A DNA stretch of 57,079 nt, from the NCBI GenBank assembly GCA_903939765.1, contig CAJAIK010000016.1, positions 1 through 57,079 of the forward strand. Reading direction: 5' to 3'. The notes beneath the pieces were generated by a model. It did not search any database. It saw only the letters and a list, made by a program, of their open reading frames with translations, and had not been told where the DNA came from. Origin of the DNA: an uncultured Chlorobiaceae bacterium. Lineage in GTDB: Bacteria > Bacteroidota > Chlorobiia > Chlorobiales > Chlorobiaceae. Both the position numbers and the translations under genes were made by a program. Each line of letters begins with the position of its first letter. Position 1 is the first letter of the stretch. Of this stretch, positions 30,591 to 40,072 are shown in pieces.

Positions 30591-31796
30591 GTGAAAAAAA
30601 TTGGTATCCTTACCAGCGGCGGAGATTGCGGCGGACTTAATGCTGTGCTGAAAGGTGCGGCAATGATGGCTCTCTCAAAAGAGCTTGAACTCTTTATTAT
30701 CCCTAACGGCTACGCAGGGTTATACAACCTTGTCGATCAGGAGACGATTGTGCGGCTCGACCAGCCTCGGCTCGACCGCTTTGACGCAAGTTTTGCCGGA
30801 TCCGAAGCGGGCCATTCGAGAGTTAAAATCAAAGCTATAAGCAATCCTGACAAGTACAACCGCATCAAGGCCGGCATGAAAAAATTCGGCATTGATGCAC
30901 TCATTATCAGCGGAGGCGACGATTCAGGCAGCGTCATGGTCGATTTGAACCAGCAAGGGATTCAGTGCATCCACGCGCCAAAAACCATGGATCTCGACCT
31001 GCAGACCTATTCGGTCGGCGGCGACTCGACAATCAACCGAATTGCCCAGTTTGTGCACGACCTGAAAACAACAGGCAAAACCCACAACAGGGTACTGGTT
31101 ACCGAGGTATTCGGCCGCTATGCTGGCCATACCGCCTTCCGCAGCGGCGTTGCTGCTGAGGCGGACTGTATTCTCATACCCGAAATTCCAGCGGACTGGG
31201 ATGTCGTTTACGAGCACCTTGCAGAGCGCTTTACCCGCCGCATCAGGGAGAGCGACGTCCACAGCGGCACCTATACCATTGTTGTTGCTGAAGGGCTGAA
31301 AAATGCCGACGGCACCGATATTGTTGATGAATCGGCGGGCATTGACGCCTTTGGTCACAAAAAACTTGCCGGTGCAGGAAAATTCACCTGCCAGCAGATC
31401 CAGAAGAGAATGAAAGCCGATCCAGCCATGCCGATTTTCATGAAAGAGACCGGCATGTTTGTTGAGGGTGTCTATGAAATTCCGGAGGTACGTGAAATCC
31501 ATCCAGGCCACCTGGTCCGTTCCGGCAACTCTTCAGCCTACGACATTAACTTTGGCTTTGAAGCCGGCGCAGCAGCCGTTCTGCTCCTGCTCGATGGCAA
31601 AACCGGTGTCACGATCTCCAAGGTCAAGGGACGCAAGGTAGAGTTTATCGAATCAAGCAAAGCGATTGTTCAGCGCCATGTCGATCTTGACCACGTCGCC
31701 ATGTACGAATCACTCGGCATCTGCTTTGGACGCAAACCCGTCGCCTATGACCCGATTCTGCGTGAAGTCGAAGGCGTTTACGAAAGAATCTACTGA
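30591..31796 (+). CDS. pfkA: 6-phosphofructokinase, predicted PPi-dependent
   Basis: A 401-residue phosphofructokinase. The nucleotide-site loop is GGDCGGLN (residues 10-17). The two positions that separate ATP from PPi users read GGDD (108-111) and PKTMD (130-134). The second Asp of GGDD and the Lys of PKTMD are the residues that favour pyrophosphate in characterised enzymes. Catalytic Asp134 is kept, with Asp136 two residues on, and the sugar-site EVFGRYAGHTAF follows. PPi enzymes are reversible and can serve gluconeogenesis. I start at the GTG at 30591 because AGGAG lies 9 nt upstream. A strong terminator follows. Confidence 0.9.
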   Translation: MKKIGILTSGGDCGGLNAVLKGAAMMALSKELELFIIPNGYAGLYNLVDQETIVRLDQPRLDRFDASFAGSEAGHSRVKIKAISNPDKYNRIKAGMKKFGIDALIISGGDDSGSVMVDLNQQGIQCIHAPKTMDLDLQTYSVGGDSTINRIAQFVHDLKTTGKTHNRVLVTEVFGRYAGHTAFRSGVAAEADCILIPEIPADWDVVYEHLAERFTRRIRESDVHSGTYTIVVAEGLKNADGTDIVDESAGIDAFGHKKLAGAGKFTCQQIQKRMKADPAMPIFMKETGMFVEGVYEIPEVREIHPGHLVRSGNSSAYDINFGFEAGAAAVLLLLDGKTGVTISKVKGRKVEFIESSKAIVQRHVDLDHVAMYESLGICFGRKPVAYDPILREVEGVYERIY

Positions 31797-31817
31797 CCTT
31801 TTCATTGTTCCGGACAT

Positions 31818-31847
31818 AAAAACCCCGCAACAGAACGCGGGGTTTTT
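31818..31847 (+). terminator. Strong rho-independent terminator after pfk
   Basis: AAAAACCCCGC (31818-31828) pairs perfectly with GCGGGGTTTTT (31837-31847) around an 8-nt loop. The A and T tracts on either side allow termination in both directions. Confidence 0.92.
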
Positions 31848-31898
31848 ATATCTTGAGCTTTACTCCTGCTAATGCCATTAACACCCAATACCTGCATC

Positions 31899-32810
31899 AT
31901 GAACAAATCTGCCAAAATCTGGATGAACGGCGAACTGATTGACTGGATTGACGCAAAAATTCACATTCTGTCGCATGTTGTCCATTACGGTTCATCTCTC
32001 TTTGAAGGAATCCGCTGCTATGAAACCCGGAAGGGATCGGCCGTTCTTTTTCTTGATGAACACATTAAACGCCTCAGGGACTCATCGAAAATATACCGTA
32101 TTGAAATTCCGTACTCCGAAAAAGAGCTGAAAGAGGCCATCATCGCAACAATCCAGGCCAATGATTTCAAATCCTGCTACATCCGTCCACTGGTTTACCG
32201 CGGACAGGGCGCTTTGGGAGTCAACCCGCACCGTGCCTCTATCGAGGTTGCCATTGCTACCTGGGAGTGGGGCACCTACCTTGGCGAAGATGTGCTTGAA
32301 ACCGGCGTTGACGTCCGCGTCTCCTCCTGGACCCGTCCGGCCCCGAACACCCTTCCCGCATGGGCAAAAGCCGGAGGCAACTATCTGAACTCGCAGCTCA
32401 TCAAAATGGAAGCGTTGATGGACGATTACGCCGAAGGGCTTGCGCTTGATGTCAACGGCTATGTTTCCGAAGGAAGCGGCGAAAATATTTTTGTCATACG
32501 CGACGGCATTATCTACACCCCCATGTCTGGTCAGTCCATACTTCCAGGCTTTACCCGCTTCGCCATCATGCATATAGCAAAAGAGCTGGGTTACGAAGTG
32601 CGTGAAACACTGATTCCGCGCGAAGCACTCTATATCGCTGACGAGGTATTCCTGACCGGCACTGCGGCGGAAATCACTCCGGTCAGAAGCATCGACAAAT
32701 ACCCCATCGGCAATGAAAAACGGGGTCCGATTACCGAAGTGCTGCAGGAGGCATATCTCAAAATCGTCCACAGTGGCGAAGATCCGTACAACTGGCTAAC
32801 CTTTATCTGA
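31899..32810 (+). CDS. ilvE: Branched-chain amino acid aminotransferase
   Basis: A 303-residue class IV PLP aminotransferase that performs the last step of valine, leucine and isoleucine synthesis. Visible motifs are VHYGSSLFEGIRCYET (residues 28-43), YIRPLVYRGQGALGVNP, the PLP-lysine region AKAGGNYLNSQLIKMEA, then EGSGENIFVIRDG and a conserved FLTGTAAEITPVRSID near the C-terminus. I prefer the ATG at 31899 to one nine codons upstream because it matches the family start (KIWMNGELIDW). No clear ribosome-binding site supports either. holB begins 18 bp after its stop. Confidence 0.93.
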   Translation: MNKSAKIWMNGELIDWIDAKIHILSHVVHYGSSLFEGIRCYETRKGSAVLFLDEHIKRLRDSSKIYRIEIPYSEKELKEAIIATIQANDFKSCYIRPLVYRGQGALGVNPHRASIEVAIATWEWGTYLGEDVLETGVDVRVSSWTRPAPNTLPAWAKAGGNYLNSQLIKMEALMDDYAEGLALDVNGYVSEGSGENIFVIRDGIIYTPMSGQSILPGFTRFAIMHIAKELGYEVRETLIPREALYIADEVFLTGTAAEITPVRSIDKYPIGNEKRGPITEVLQEAYLKIVHSGEDPYNWLTFI

Positions 32811-32827
32811 GCACGGCAACGCCTCGC

Positions 32828-33997
32828 ATGAGCTGGAAAAACATTATTGGTCAAAAGCAGCAGATACGCGTCCTGCAGCAAGCACTTGCAACAGGGCGCC
32901 TCGCCCATGCCTACCTTTTCACCGGCCCTGACGGGTCGGGAAAAGAGTCGGTGGCCTTTGAACTCGCCTCGCTCCTCAACTGCCAGAACGCGGCAACCGG
33001 CAATGAAGAGGGCGCATGCGGAAAATGCCCTGACTGCATGCAGATCCAGGCATTCATGCACCCGAACGTCGAGTATATTTTTCCGGTAGAATCGGCCCTG
33101 CTCGATCCGGGAGAGTCCGCAAAAAAAGAGAACAAGCGCTTTACCGATGCAAAAGAGCGCTACGACGCGCTGATTGAACAAAAAAAACAGAACCCCTATC
33201 TCTCCCCTGCCATGGAGCGTTCCATGGGCATTCTGACTGAACAGGTTGTCTCGCTCCAGCACAAAGCGATGTTTATGCCGAGTGAGGGAAGCAAAAAGAT
33301 CTTCATTATTTCGCAGGCCGAACGGCTGCACCCATCGGCGGCAAACAAACTCCTCAAACTGCTCGAAGAACCGCCATCGCACGTCCTCTTCATTCTTGTC
33401 TCATCACGGCCGGACGCACTGCTCCCTACCATCCGTTCTCGATGCCAGGCGGTCCGCTTTTCACGCATCACCTCGCAGGAGTTGCGACTCTGGCTGCTCG
33501 AAAACCGTCCGGAGATTCAGGAGCCTGATCTGAGCTTTATCGTCAGTTTTTCGAGAGGCAACCTCCGTCTTGCCTGGGAGTTTATCAACAACCGCGACAG
33601 CAACATGGCTGAAACCGCGACCATTGGACTCCGCAACCAGGCGCTCGAATACCTTCGCAAGGTGCTCACCCCCAGCCGCTTTCACGAGGCGATCACCTCC
33701 TGCGAGCAGAACGCCAAAACCCTTTCGCGTGGCGACCTTGTACTCTTTCTCGCCGCACTTCTCCTCTTCTTTCAGGACGCCAACCACCGCCGGATCAACC
33801 CTCACTTTCAGGAGCTGAACAACCCCGACATCAGCGACGCCATCGACCGTTTTGCAAAAAACTTCCCCAATCCGGATTTTTTCCGGATCTCAACCATCAC
33901 CGAAGAGGCCATCCGCTCAATCGAGCGCAACGCCAGCCCGCTCCTCGTCATGGCCTCATTTACGGCTGAAATCAAGGGTTTGCTGCAGAGGGCATAA
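32828..33997 (+). CDS. holB: DNA polymerase III delta-prime subunit
   Basis: The clamp-loader subunit delta', 389 residues, with the AAA+ fold. The N-terminus is WKNIIGQKQQIRVLQQAL. The Walker A-like loop is FTGPDGSGKES (residues 37-47), the zinc-module cysteines are spread over CQNAATGNEEGACGKCPDC, and the sensor region is KLLEEPPSHVLFILVSSRPDALLPTIRSRC. Compared with E. coli HolB there is an insert of about 50 charged residues after the zinc module (around 85-150). The C-terminal collar domain is present. The gene is followed by a cassette of two genes on the other strand. Confidence 0.92.
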   Translation: MSWKNIIGQKQQIRVLQQALATGRLAHAYLFTGPDGSGKESVAFELASLLNCQNAATGNEEGACGKCPDCMQIQAFMHPNVEYIFPVESALLDPGESAKKENKRFTDAKERYDALIEQKKQNPYLSPAMERSMGILTEQVVSLQHKAMFMPSEGSKKIFIISQAERLHPSAANKLLKLLEEPPSHVLFILVSSRPDALLPTIRSRCQAVRFSRITSQELRLWLLENRPEIQEPDLSFIVSFSRGNLRLAWEFINNRDSNMAETATIGLRNQALEYLRKVLTPSRFHEAITSCEQNAKTLSRGDLVLFLAALLLFFQDANHRRINPHFQELNNPDISDAIDRFAKNFPNPDFFRISTITEEAIRSIERNASPLLVMASFTAEIKGLLQRA

Positions 33998-34058
33998 AAC
34001 AGACCAACAACCACAAAACCCGAAATAAACTACATTAATTACACTGGTCAGAGAGGAT

Positions 34059-34820
34059 TCATTCATTGACTTGTCCACAGATAAAAGTAATTGCTCTTTT
34101 CATATCTGTACGGAGATCGTTAAAGCTCGGCATATCAAGCCTCTCTATTTCTATCGAACGAGCTATCTCACAGAGCTTCTCTCTGCCATAATCAGGATCT
34201 CCCAACGCTTCAGCTAAACAAATTTTTGGTGATCTCTCAGGAGAACGGACATTTCCGGATAATTGCGTTTCAAAATCTTCGCAATGTTGGTAAGGATCTT
34301 TTTTTATTGCACATAAAAACCAGGCTTCTGAAGTTGGCTTAGGAACAACAGGCACCCCACACTCAGAAAACTCTGCTGCACGAAACCCTGCATTTATGGC
34401 ATCAACAAGATGTCTCCTCCGTTGAGGATCATTCTGTAATTCATGACGAGTTCCGTCTGTATCATGAAAATAGGCCGCTATCTGATGCTCCTGATCAATA
34501 GCAAAAAGGGCCAATTCTGCTGCCCGCTGGGCATGTACAACAAACCCTTTTTCAACACCATTTTTCCCCGGCCGGATTAATTTTCGTCTTTTTGCCTTTT
34601 CGCTCAAAAACTCTCGATAGGCAAACGTTACAATCAATTCCGGGTGATCGTAATCAATCACATCCGCGTTCCATACTGGCAAATACCGTTCAAGCAGCTT
34701 TATCAGCAACAATGTCACAGGTCCGATGTCATAATCAGCTCCTGAACATACCTGCGCCTGATTATTACAAATACCCATATCAGTCTTTCCCTCTCCGGTA
34801 ACGACCATCCTAATGAACAT
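34059..34820 (-). CDS. TOPRIM/DUF4276-like protein, partner of AAA15 ATPase
   Basis: A 253-residue protein. The N-terminus VVTGEGKTDMG places Glu10 in a TOPRIM-like (V)xGEGxTD motif. An FHDTDG segment supplies a DxD pair (Asp120/Asp122), and PTSEAWFLCA (about 162-171) matches the E-x-W segment of DUF4276 and RloB-type proteins. These three elements suggest a metal-dependent nuclease of the TOPRIM type, but none is proof. I start at the ATG at 34820, which overlaps the ATPase stop by 11 bp; the frame opens further upstream inside the ATPase gene. Two-gene ATPase plus TOPRIM pairs are common in anti-phage loci. Base composition is slightly more AT-rich than neighbours. Confidence 0.65.
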   Translation of the reverse strand: MFIRMVVTGEGKTDMGICNNQAQVCSGADYDIGPVTLLLIKLLERYLPVWNADVIDYDHPELIVTFAYREFLSEKAKRRKLIRPGKNGVEKGFVVHAQRAAELALFAIDQEHQIAAYFHDTDGTRHELQNDPQRRRHLVDAINAGFRAAEFSECGVPVVPKPTSEAWFLCAIKKDPYQHCEDFETQLSGNVRSPERSPKICLAEALGDPDYGREKLCEIARSIEIERLDMPSFNDLRTDMKRAITFICGQVNE

Positions 34821-36024
34821 GGCTTGCGCTCCTGATCTGCTCAGCCTCAATTGCCATATCTTTCAAAGAGAGATCCAGCATAGCATCACCTGCGGCAAGA
34901 CAACTGAGTTTCTGTGAAGCAGAGGGTATTTCAAAAAAACGGCACGCCTGTGTACGCCCGTCTGGCCGCTTGTAGAGAAGCGTAACGGATTGCCGTGCAA
35001 TTTCATCTTCCAGATAGTTAAGAACCATCGGGCTATGGGTAGTAACAATAGTCTGCTTGGGGGAAGCGACTAAAGCATCAACTACCTGTTCCGTTATTTC
35101 CGGATTGATTCCATTTTCTATCTCATCAAACAACAAGGTTTCCAGCGGACTGAACTGCTGGGCAAGAATAGCAAGCAAGCGGAGCATACCATCATTGATA
35201 TGACGGGCTTCTGTCACCATCATCAGAGGCTCCCGAAAGATATGACCGGATTTTTTCACTATCGGCACATACTTAGTGTTGTCTTTACCGTGTTGTTCGG
35301 TAATTTCGAGCTGTATCCATCCGGCTCTCAAGGGTTTTGCTTCCAGAGAACAGACATGAGGATAGAAATTTTGAAGTTGTGTCAGTAATTGGTGTTGCTG
35401 CTTGTTCGATAACTCATGAATAAATGCTGACAGGTGTTCTCCACCCATTCCTATGTCACCCTCATCGGCTTTTTTTGCCTTTTTACGCAATAACTGAGGT
35501 GACAAAAGATCCATTGAACGAAGCGAAGCAATACGCTCTTTTACCTTAACAAGTTCAGGACTCAACCGTTCAAGTTTGAGGCGAGAAAAAACAGAACCCT
35601 TATAGGTAAAGTCAACCGGGAAAGTAGAAGCAGAATCCGCAGTCCGATACATTCCATTTTCCAGGCTAAAAAGAACAGCTTTATCGCTCAATTTAGATAC
35701 TTTTTCTTGTGTACAGCGAAGCTTGTCAATGTCGCGATTAAATACAGCATCCCAACGATACTCGTCGTTGTCGATCTGTACTTCAAATCCGAGCGTAATA
35801 TTTCTACGATTGACCAAGGCTGAATTTAAATCTTTCGATTCCCAACCTCTTTTGCTCAACCAACTCTCCACATCCCCCGTCATTAGAGAACTTGCGAAAT
35901 CAATTGCCTGCAGCAGCGTACTCTTACCAGCTCCGTTGAGACCAATCAGACAATTGAAATGAGAAAGCTCCACTTCAAAGTCTACAAGCGATTTGAAGTT
36001 ATCAATGAAAAATTTTTTCAGCAT
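34810..36024 (-). CDS. AAA15-family (SMC-like) ATPase
   Basis: A 404-residue ATPase of the AAA15/AAA21 group found in OLD-, PARIS- and RloA-like defence systems. Walker A is GLNGAGKST (28-36), preceded by FIDNFKSLVDF. The C-terminal half has the EARHINDGMLRLLAIL signature segment, Walker B TLLFDEIENGINPE, and an IVTTHSPMVLNYL switch/H-loop. The middle holds a helical region with charged stretches. It overlaps the TOPRIM-like gene by 11 bp, so both are made from one message. The pair sits between holB and cutA as an inserted unit. The function as a defence sensor-effector is inferred from gene architecture. Confidence 0.8.
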   Translation of the reverse strand: MLKKFFIDNFKSLVDFEVELSHFNCLIGLNGAGKSTLLQAIDFASSLMTGDVESWLSKRGWESKDLNSALVNRRNITLGFEVQIDNDEYRWDAVFNRDIDKLRCTQEKVSKLSDKAVLFSLENGMYRTADSASTFPVDFTYKGSVFSRLKLERLSPELVKVKERIASLRSMDLLSPQLLRKKAKKADEGDIGMGGEHLSAFIHELSNKQQHQLLTQLQNFYPHVCSLEAKPLRAGWIQLEITEQHGKDNTKYVPIVKKSGHIFREPLMMVTEARHINDGMLRLLAILAQQFSPLETLLFDEIENGINPEITEQVVDALVASPKQTIVTTHSPMVLNYLEDEIARQSVTLLYKRPDGRTQACRFFEIPSASQKLSCLAAGDAMLDLSLKDMAIEAEQIRSASHVH

Positions 36025-36228
36025 TTCCGGGTCTCTTCTATGTTATCCAATCATGTATCATAACAAATGCTTGGACTTAAATGTACCAATATTTACAGAA
36101 GAAGCCACCAGAGCAACAGTCGAATGCAGCCACCAAGACCTCCGTTCTTCATGGCCTCCTGTGCTGCTGAAATTCACCATCTGCAGAAACGGGCTTAAAT
36201 AATTCTTGTGAAAGACAACAAGAACATC

Positions 36229-36594
36229 CTATAGCTTTTCCTGCTCGTTTGTGTTGCTGTTATCGCCTTTTACCCGATCGATACCGGAAGCCGATTCGAT
36301 CCAATCAAGATAAGCAGGTAGTCCCCCGGTTATGGGCACTTTAATAATTTCCGGCACGTCGTAGGGGTGAACACTCTTGATCCAGGCTTCGAGTTCGCTG
36401 TATCGGGCCTCTGTGGTTTTGATATGGAGGGCAATTTCTTCCTCTTTCTGCAACGCCCCTTCCCAGTGAAAAAAGCTCCGGATATCGATCATCTGGACAC
36501 AGGCCGCAAGCTTGCGGGAGAGAATGCCCTCTGCAAGCTTTTCGGCAATCTCACGGTCGGGGGCGGTGGTAATAACCATGCAATAAGCGCTCAT
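36229..36594 (-). CDS. cutA: Divalent-cation tolerance protein CutA
   Basis: A 121-residue CutA1-family protein, a small trimeric protein of the ferredoxin-like fold linked to copper tolerance in E. coli. The family segments are visible: VITTAPDREIAEKLAEGILSRKLAACVQM, SFFHWEGALQKEEEIALHIKT, and SVHPYDVPEIIKVPITGG. The C-terminal dozen residues are an extra polar tail. It lies 20 bp after the M24 peptidase gene on the same strand, probably co-transcribed. Confidence 0.92.
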   Translation of the reverse strand: MSAYCMVITTAPDREIAEKLAEGILSRKLAACVQMIDIRSFFHWEGALQKEEEIALHIKTTEARYSELEAWIKSVHPYDVPEIIKVPITGGLPAYLDWIESASGIDRVKGDNSNTNEQEKL

Positions 36595-36614
36595 ACACTT
36601 TTCGGGGAATAGCG

Positions 36615-37709
36615 TTACAACTCAATAAGCTCCTTGCTGAATCGCTGCAGGGAGGTTGCTCCATTAAGGCCCATCACCACCGTATCCTCAATGCGCACTC
36701 CGAATTTTCCGGGCAGATAGATACCGGGCTCAATGGTAAAAAGCATATTTTCCTGCAAGGTGTGCTCCCCTTTCGGGCTTATCCGTGGCTCTTCATGCAC
36801 CTGAAGGCCAACGCCGTGACCGAGGCCATGGCCAAACTCGTCGCCGTAACCGCGACTGGTAATAAAGCGACGAACCTCATTATCAAGCTCTCTGGCCGTC
36901 ATACCGCACCGCGCCGAGGCGACTCCAAGCGCCTGTGCTTCCTGCACGATACGATAGACGTCCCTGGCTTCGCCTGAAACAGGACCAAGCGCAACCGTGC
37001 GGGTCTGATCGGAAGCATACCCTTCATAAACGCACCCGATATCAAGCACAATCAGCTCTCCAGACCTGAACCGGGTATTCGTGGGTGTTGCATGGGGCAT
37101 GGCGGAACGCGCTCCCCCCGCTACTATCGGGTCAAAAGAGTCTTTTTCGGCGCCAAGCTTTTTATGCTGGTAGCTGATCTCTGCGGCAATGTCGAGTTCC
37201 GTCACTGACGAGGAAATCATGGGAAGAACCCCCTCAAGCACCAGCTCGCTGATTTCAACCGCACGACGCATCTTTGCAAGCTCAATCTCATTTTTGAGCA
37301 TCCTGAACTCATCGAAAAAAAAGTCAACAGGGATCACCCGCTGTTGGCCGAGAATCTGCTCGATAAGGTGGGTTGCCTCATGCCAGGTGACATGATCGGA
37401 CTGAAGTGCGACCATCTCTCCGAGAGCGTAGCGACCTGAGCCAAGCTCGGCCGCAAAACCGTCAGTGGCAATAACCGTTTCAGCCACACTCACCTCCCGT
37501 GCCGCCTGCTCCTTGTAGCGAAAATCGGTAAAGAGCCAGCTTTTTTCTCTGGTAATGAGCATTCTGGCGCTTGAGCCGCTGAAGCCGGTCAGCCACCGGA
37601 TAACGGCGAGATCGGTAACAATAATGGCGTCGAGAGCCTGGCTCATCATTTTCCCTAAAACCATCTGCAAGGCCTCTTTCCGGTACAACGTACTCTGCTG
37701 ACTTTCCAT
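36615..37709 (-). CDS. pepQ: M24-family aminopeptidase (Xaa-Pro type)
   Basis: A 364-residue creatinase/aminopeptidase-fold metallopeptidase. An N-terminal creatinase-like domain (IRWLTGFSGSSARMLI, WLFTDFRYKEQA) precedes the catalytic pita-bread domain. Metal ligands appear in VLDIGCVYEGYASDQTRT (two Asp), GHGLGHGVGLQVHEEPRI (His), ENMLFTIEPGIYLPG (Glu) and GVRIEDTV (Glu). The enzyme should remove residues N-terminal to proline or cut X-Pro dipeptides; which of the two is not clear. I chose the ATG at 37709, eight codons inside the longest frame. cutA follows after 20 bp. Confidence 0.88.
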   Translation of the reverse strand: MESQQSTLYRKEALQMVLGKMMSQALDAIIVTDLAVIRWLTGFSGSSARMLITREKSWLFTDFRYKEQAAREVSVAETVIATDGFAAELGSGRYALGEMVALQSDHVTWHEATHLIEQILGQQRVIPVDFFFDEFRMLKNEIELAKMRRAVEISELVLEGVLPMISSSVTELDIAAEISYQHKKLGAEKDSFDPIVAGGARSAMPHATPTNTRFRSGELIVLDIGCVYEGYASDQTRTVALGPVSGEARDVYRIVQEAQALGVASARCGMTARELDNEVRRFITSRGYGDEFGHGLGHGVGLQVHEEPRISPKGEHTLQENMLFTIEPGIYLPGKFGVRIEDTVVMGLNGATSLQRFSKELIEL

Positions 37710-37876
37710 GTGTGTGTTTTTTTGCCAATACACGTTGATTCATAAAACTATCGGCCCTGCGCCCTGGCGGCCATTGCGGAAAGAATCAATGCTACTTTAT
37801 TATTTACATTTAGATCAATTCTTGCTATTATTTAGATTTACAAAAATTCGCAACCATTTGCCAACCAACCGCTCTC

Positions 37877-38932
37877 ATGCCACAAAAAATATTGCTTCAA
37901 AAGCTGCTTGCAGGCGAAGATTTTTCACAGGAAGAGATGACGCTGTGCATGAACAGCATCATGGATGGCCTTTTTTCAGAGGTTGTTATTGCGGCAATGC
38001 TTGCCCTGCTGCAGAAAAAAGGTGTTACCTCGACGGAAGCTGCCGGTGCATACTACAGCCTGATGGCCAGAGCTGGCACCATCGCCCTTGATGACGATGC
38101 TGTCGATACCTGCGGTACCGGGGGAGATCATGCTGGCACCTTCAATATTTCAACGACCGCATCAATCATTGCCAACAGTGCCGGAGTGCACATTGCGAAG
38201 CATGGAAACCGTTCGGTAACAAGCAGTTGCGGCAGTGCCGATGTGCTTGAAGCACTCGGTTTTACCATTGATCTCCCCCCTGAAGCAACAAGAGAGCTTT
38301 TTCAGCGAACTGGTTTTGCCTTTCTGTTTGCCCCCCACTACCACCCGTCAATGAAAAAAGTGGCCCATATCCGCCGGGAACTCGGCATCAGGACGATCTT
38401 CAACATTCTCGGTCCCCTGATCAATCCGGCAAGGGCAAAACGGCAGTTGGTCGGTGTTTTTACCAGGGAACTGATGGAGCTCTATGCTGAAGTACTGCTC
38501 CAGACGGGAACCCGTCACGCCATGATTGTTCATGCCATGACTGAAGAGGGGACGGCACTTGACGAACCGAGCCTCAACGGACCGACGCATATTATCGACA
38601 TTCAGCATGGAAGTTTCAGAAGATATACGGTCTATCCTGAAGAGTTCGGCCTGACGCGACATGCCCTCGCGGAAATCCAGGGGGGAGAGAGGGATGAAAA
38701 CGCGCTCATTATCCGCCGGATCCTTGACGGAAGCGCTCCGGCAGCACACATCGATGCTGCGCTCTTTACCACCGCCATGGCCTGTCACGTCTCCGGAAAA
38801 GCGGCCACCATCAACGACGGCTTTAGTATGGCAAGAGAGGCTCTGACAAGCGGTCAGTCGGAGAAAAAATGGGATGAGATACTGAAAATCAACCGTGAAC
38901 TCTCCCGGCAGTACCGGCCTGCCATCAACTAA
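37877..38932 (+). CDS. trpD: Anthranilate phosphoribosyltransferase
   Basis: TrpD, 351 residues, transfers phosphoribosyl to anthranilate in tryptophan synthesis. The PRPP-binding loop is [20 protein letters not shown] (about residues 76-95). It is followed by [21 protein letters not shown], the [37 protein letters not shown] segment, and the magnesium-site DE in EGTALDEPS. No other trp gene is adjacent, so it is a stand-alone copy. The bchG promoter begins only a few bases after its stop. Confidence 0.95.
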   Translation: MPQKILLQKLLAGEDFSQEEMTLCMNSIMDGLFSEVVIAAMLALLQKKGVTSTEAAGAYYSLMARAGTIALDDDAVDTCGTGGDHAGTFNISTTASIIANSAGVHIAKHGNRSVTSSCGSADVLEALGFTIDLPPEATRELFQRTGFAFLFAPHYHPSMKKVAHIRRELGIRTIFNILGPLINPARAKRQLVGVFTRELMELYAEVLLQTGTRHAMIVHAMTEEGTALDEPSLNGPTHIIDIQHGSFRRYTVYPEEFGLTRHALAEIQGGERDENALIIRRILDGSAPAAHIDAALFTTAMACHVSGKAATINDGFSMAREALTSGQSEKKWDEILKINRELSRQYRPAIN

Positions 38933-38936
38933 ATCC

Positions 38937-38966
38937 TTACCATTTTAGCCAAAAAACTTGTATACT
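38937..38966 (+). promoter_or_regulatory. Putative promoter of bchG
   Basis: TTACCA (38937-38942) and TATACT (38961-38966) are separated by 18 nt and lie 36 bp before the bchG start codon, immediately after the trpD stop. By-eye prediction. Confidence 0.45.
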
Positions 38967-39001
38967 GTCTGCCTTGTTTTTAAGCTGTAGCGAGAACCAT
39001 T

Positions 39002-40000
39002 ATGCCCATGAAAGGACGCGACACTCCAATCCCTGAAAAGCACCAAGGCATAGCAGAAAAGCTTCTCCAGTCGGGAGTGAGCAATTCGAGACGAAAAATC
39101 ATTGAACTGGCGCTTGAGAATGTCAACAAGCCCGGCTTCAGGATAGAGTCCTCAGCCATTTTGCCGCTCATGAAACCGGTGACCTGGTTCCCGCCCATGT
39201 GGGCCTTTGCCTGCGGCGTGGTATCGACGGGTGAAAATATTGCCGACAACTGGTCGATCCTCCTTCGGGGCGTCCTTCTGGCCGGGCCGCTCATGTGCGC
39301 CATGTCGCAGACCATGAACGACTACTTTGACCGGGAGGTTGATGCCATCAACGAGCCCGAGCGTCCGATTCCGGCCGGGAAAATATCAAAATCGGCCAGT
39401 TGGCTGATTACCTTCGCCCTTATTGTTACCGGATTTCTTGTCGCTCTCTCCATTCACCCATACGTGGTCGTCATTGCTTTTGTCGGGGTACTCATGTCAC
39501 ACGCCTATTCCGGTCCCCCGATCAGGGCCAAAAGAAACGGCTGGTTCGGCAACCTCATTGTCGGACTTGCCTACGAAGGCGTCGCCTGGCTGACCGGCAG
39601 TTTTGCCATAACCCAGGGAATTCCTTCAGGCGAAACCATCGCCCTTGCCATTATTTTTTCGCTGGGAGCGCATGGCATCATGACGCTGAACGACTTCAAA
39701 TCCGTCGTTGGCGATACCATTCGCAAAGTTGCCTCAATCCCGGTACAGCTCGGAGAAAAGAGGGCGGCCATTCTTGCGGCCATCATCATGGATATCGCAC
39801 AACTGTCGGCCATCACCATACTGATCGTCAAAGGCTCCATAACGACCACGGTCATTGCCCTGATACTGCTCGTCGCCCAATTGCCCATGCAGAAGATTCT
39901 GATAGCAAATCCGAGGGAAAAAGCGGTCTGGTACAATGCTTTCGGTACCCTGCTCTATGTTCTCTCCATGATGGTCTGCGCTGTCGGCATTCGACCCTGA
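39002..40000 (+). CDS. bchG: (Bacterio)chlorophyll synthase, BchG/ChlG family
   Basis: A 332-residue UbiA-superfamily prenyltransferase that attaches the isoprenoid tail to (bacterio)chlorophyllide. An N-terminal soluble stretch of about 55 residues precedes eight or nine membrane helices. The first aspartate-rich motif is NDYFDREVDAINEP (106-119) and the second is LNDFKSVVGDTIRK. LPLMKPVTWFPPMWAFACG and GLAYEGVAWLTGSF are wordings typical of the chlorophyll-synthase branch. Green sulfur bacteria carry related paralogues (BchG for BChl a, ChlG for Chl a, BchK for BChl c/d/e). I favour BchG, with ChlG possible and BchK less likely. It is the best taxonomic marker in the window. Confidence 0.85.
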   Translation: MPMKGRDTPIPEKHQGIAEKLLQSGVSNSRRKIIELALENVNKPGFRIESSAILPLMKPVTWFPPMWAFACGVVSTGENIADNWSILLRGVLLAGPLMCAMSQTMNDYFDREVDAINEPERPIPAGKISKSASWLITFALIVTGFLVALSIHPYVVVIAFVGVLMSHAYSGPPIRAKRNGWFGNLIVGLAYEGVAWLTGSFAITQGIPSGETIALAIIFSLGAHGIMTLNDFKSVVGDTIRKVASIPVQLGEKRAAILAAIIMDIAQLSAITILIVKGSITTTVIALILLVAQLPMQKILIANPREKAVWYNAFGTLLYVLSMMVCAVGIRP

Positions 40001-40072
40001 AACAATACGTTTCCAGTTTATAAAACTATTGTTATATTGAGGTTCGTTTTTTTAACACCAATTGATTGCACC

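Noticed and set aside
34059-34820. PARIS AriB (DUF4435) assignment
   Set aside because: The overall layout is similar, but the SEAW segment and the rest fit DUF4276/RloB-like proteins better; I left the name open.
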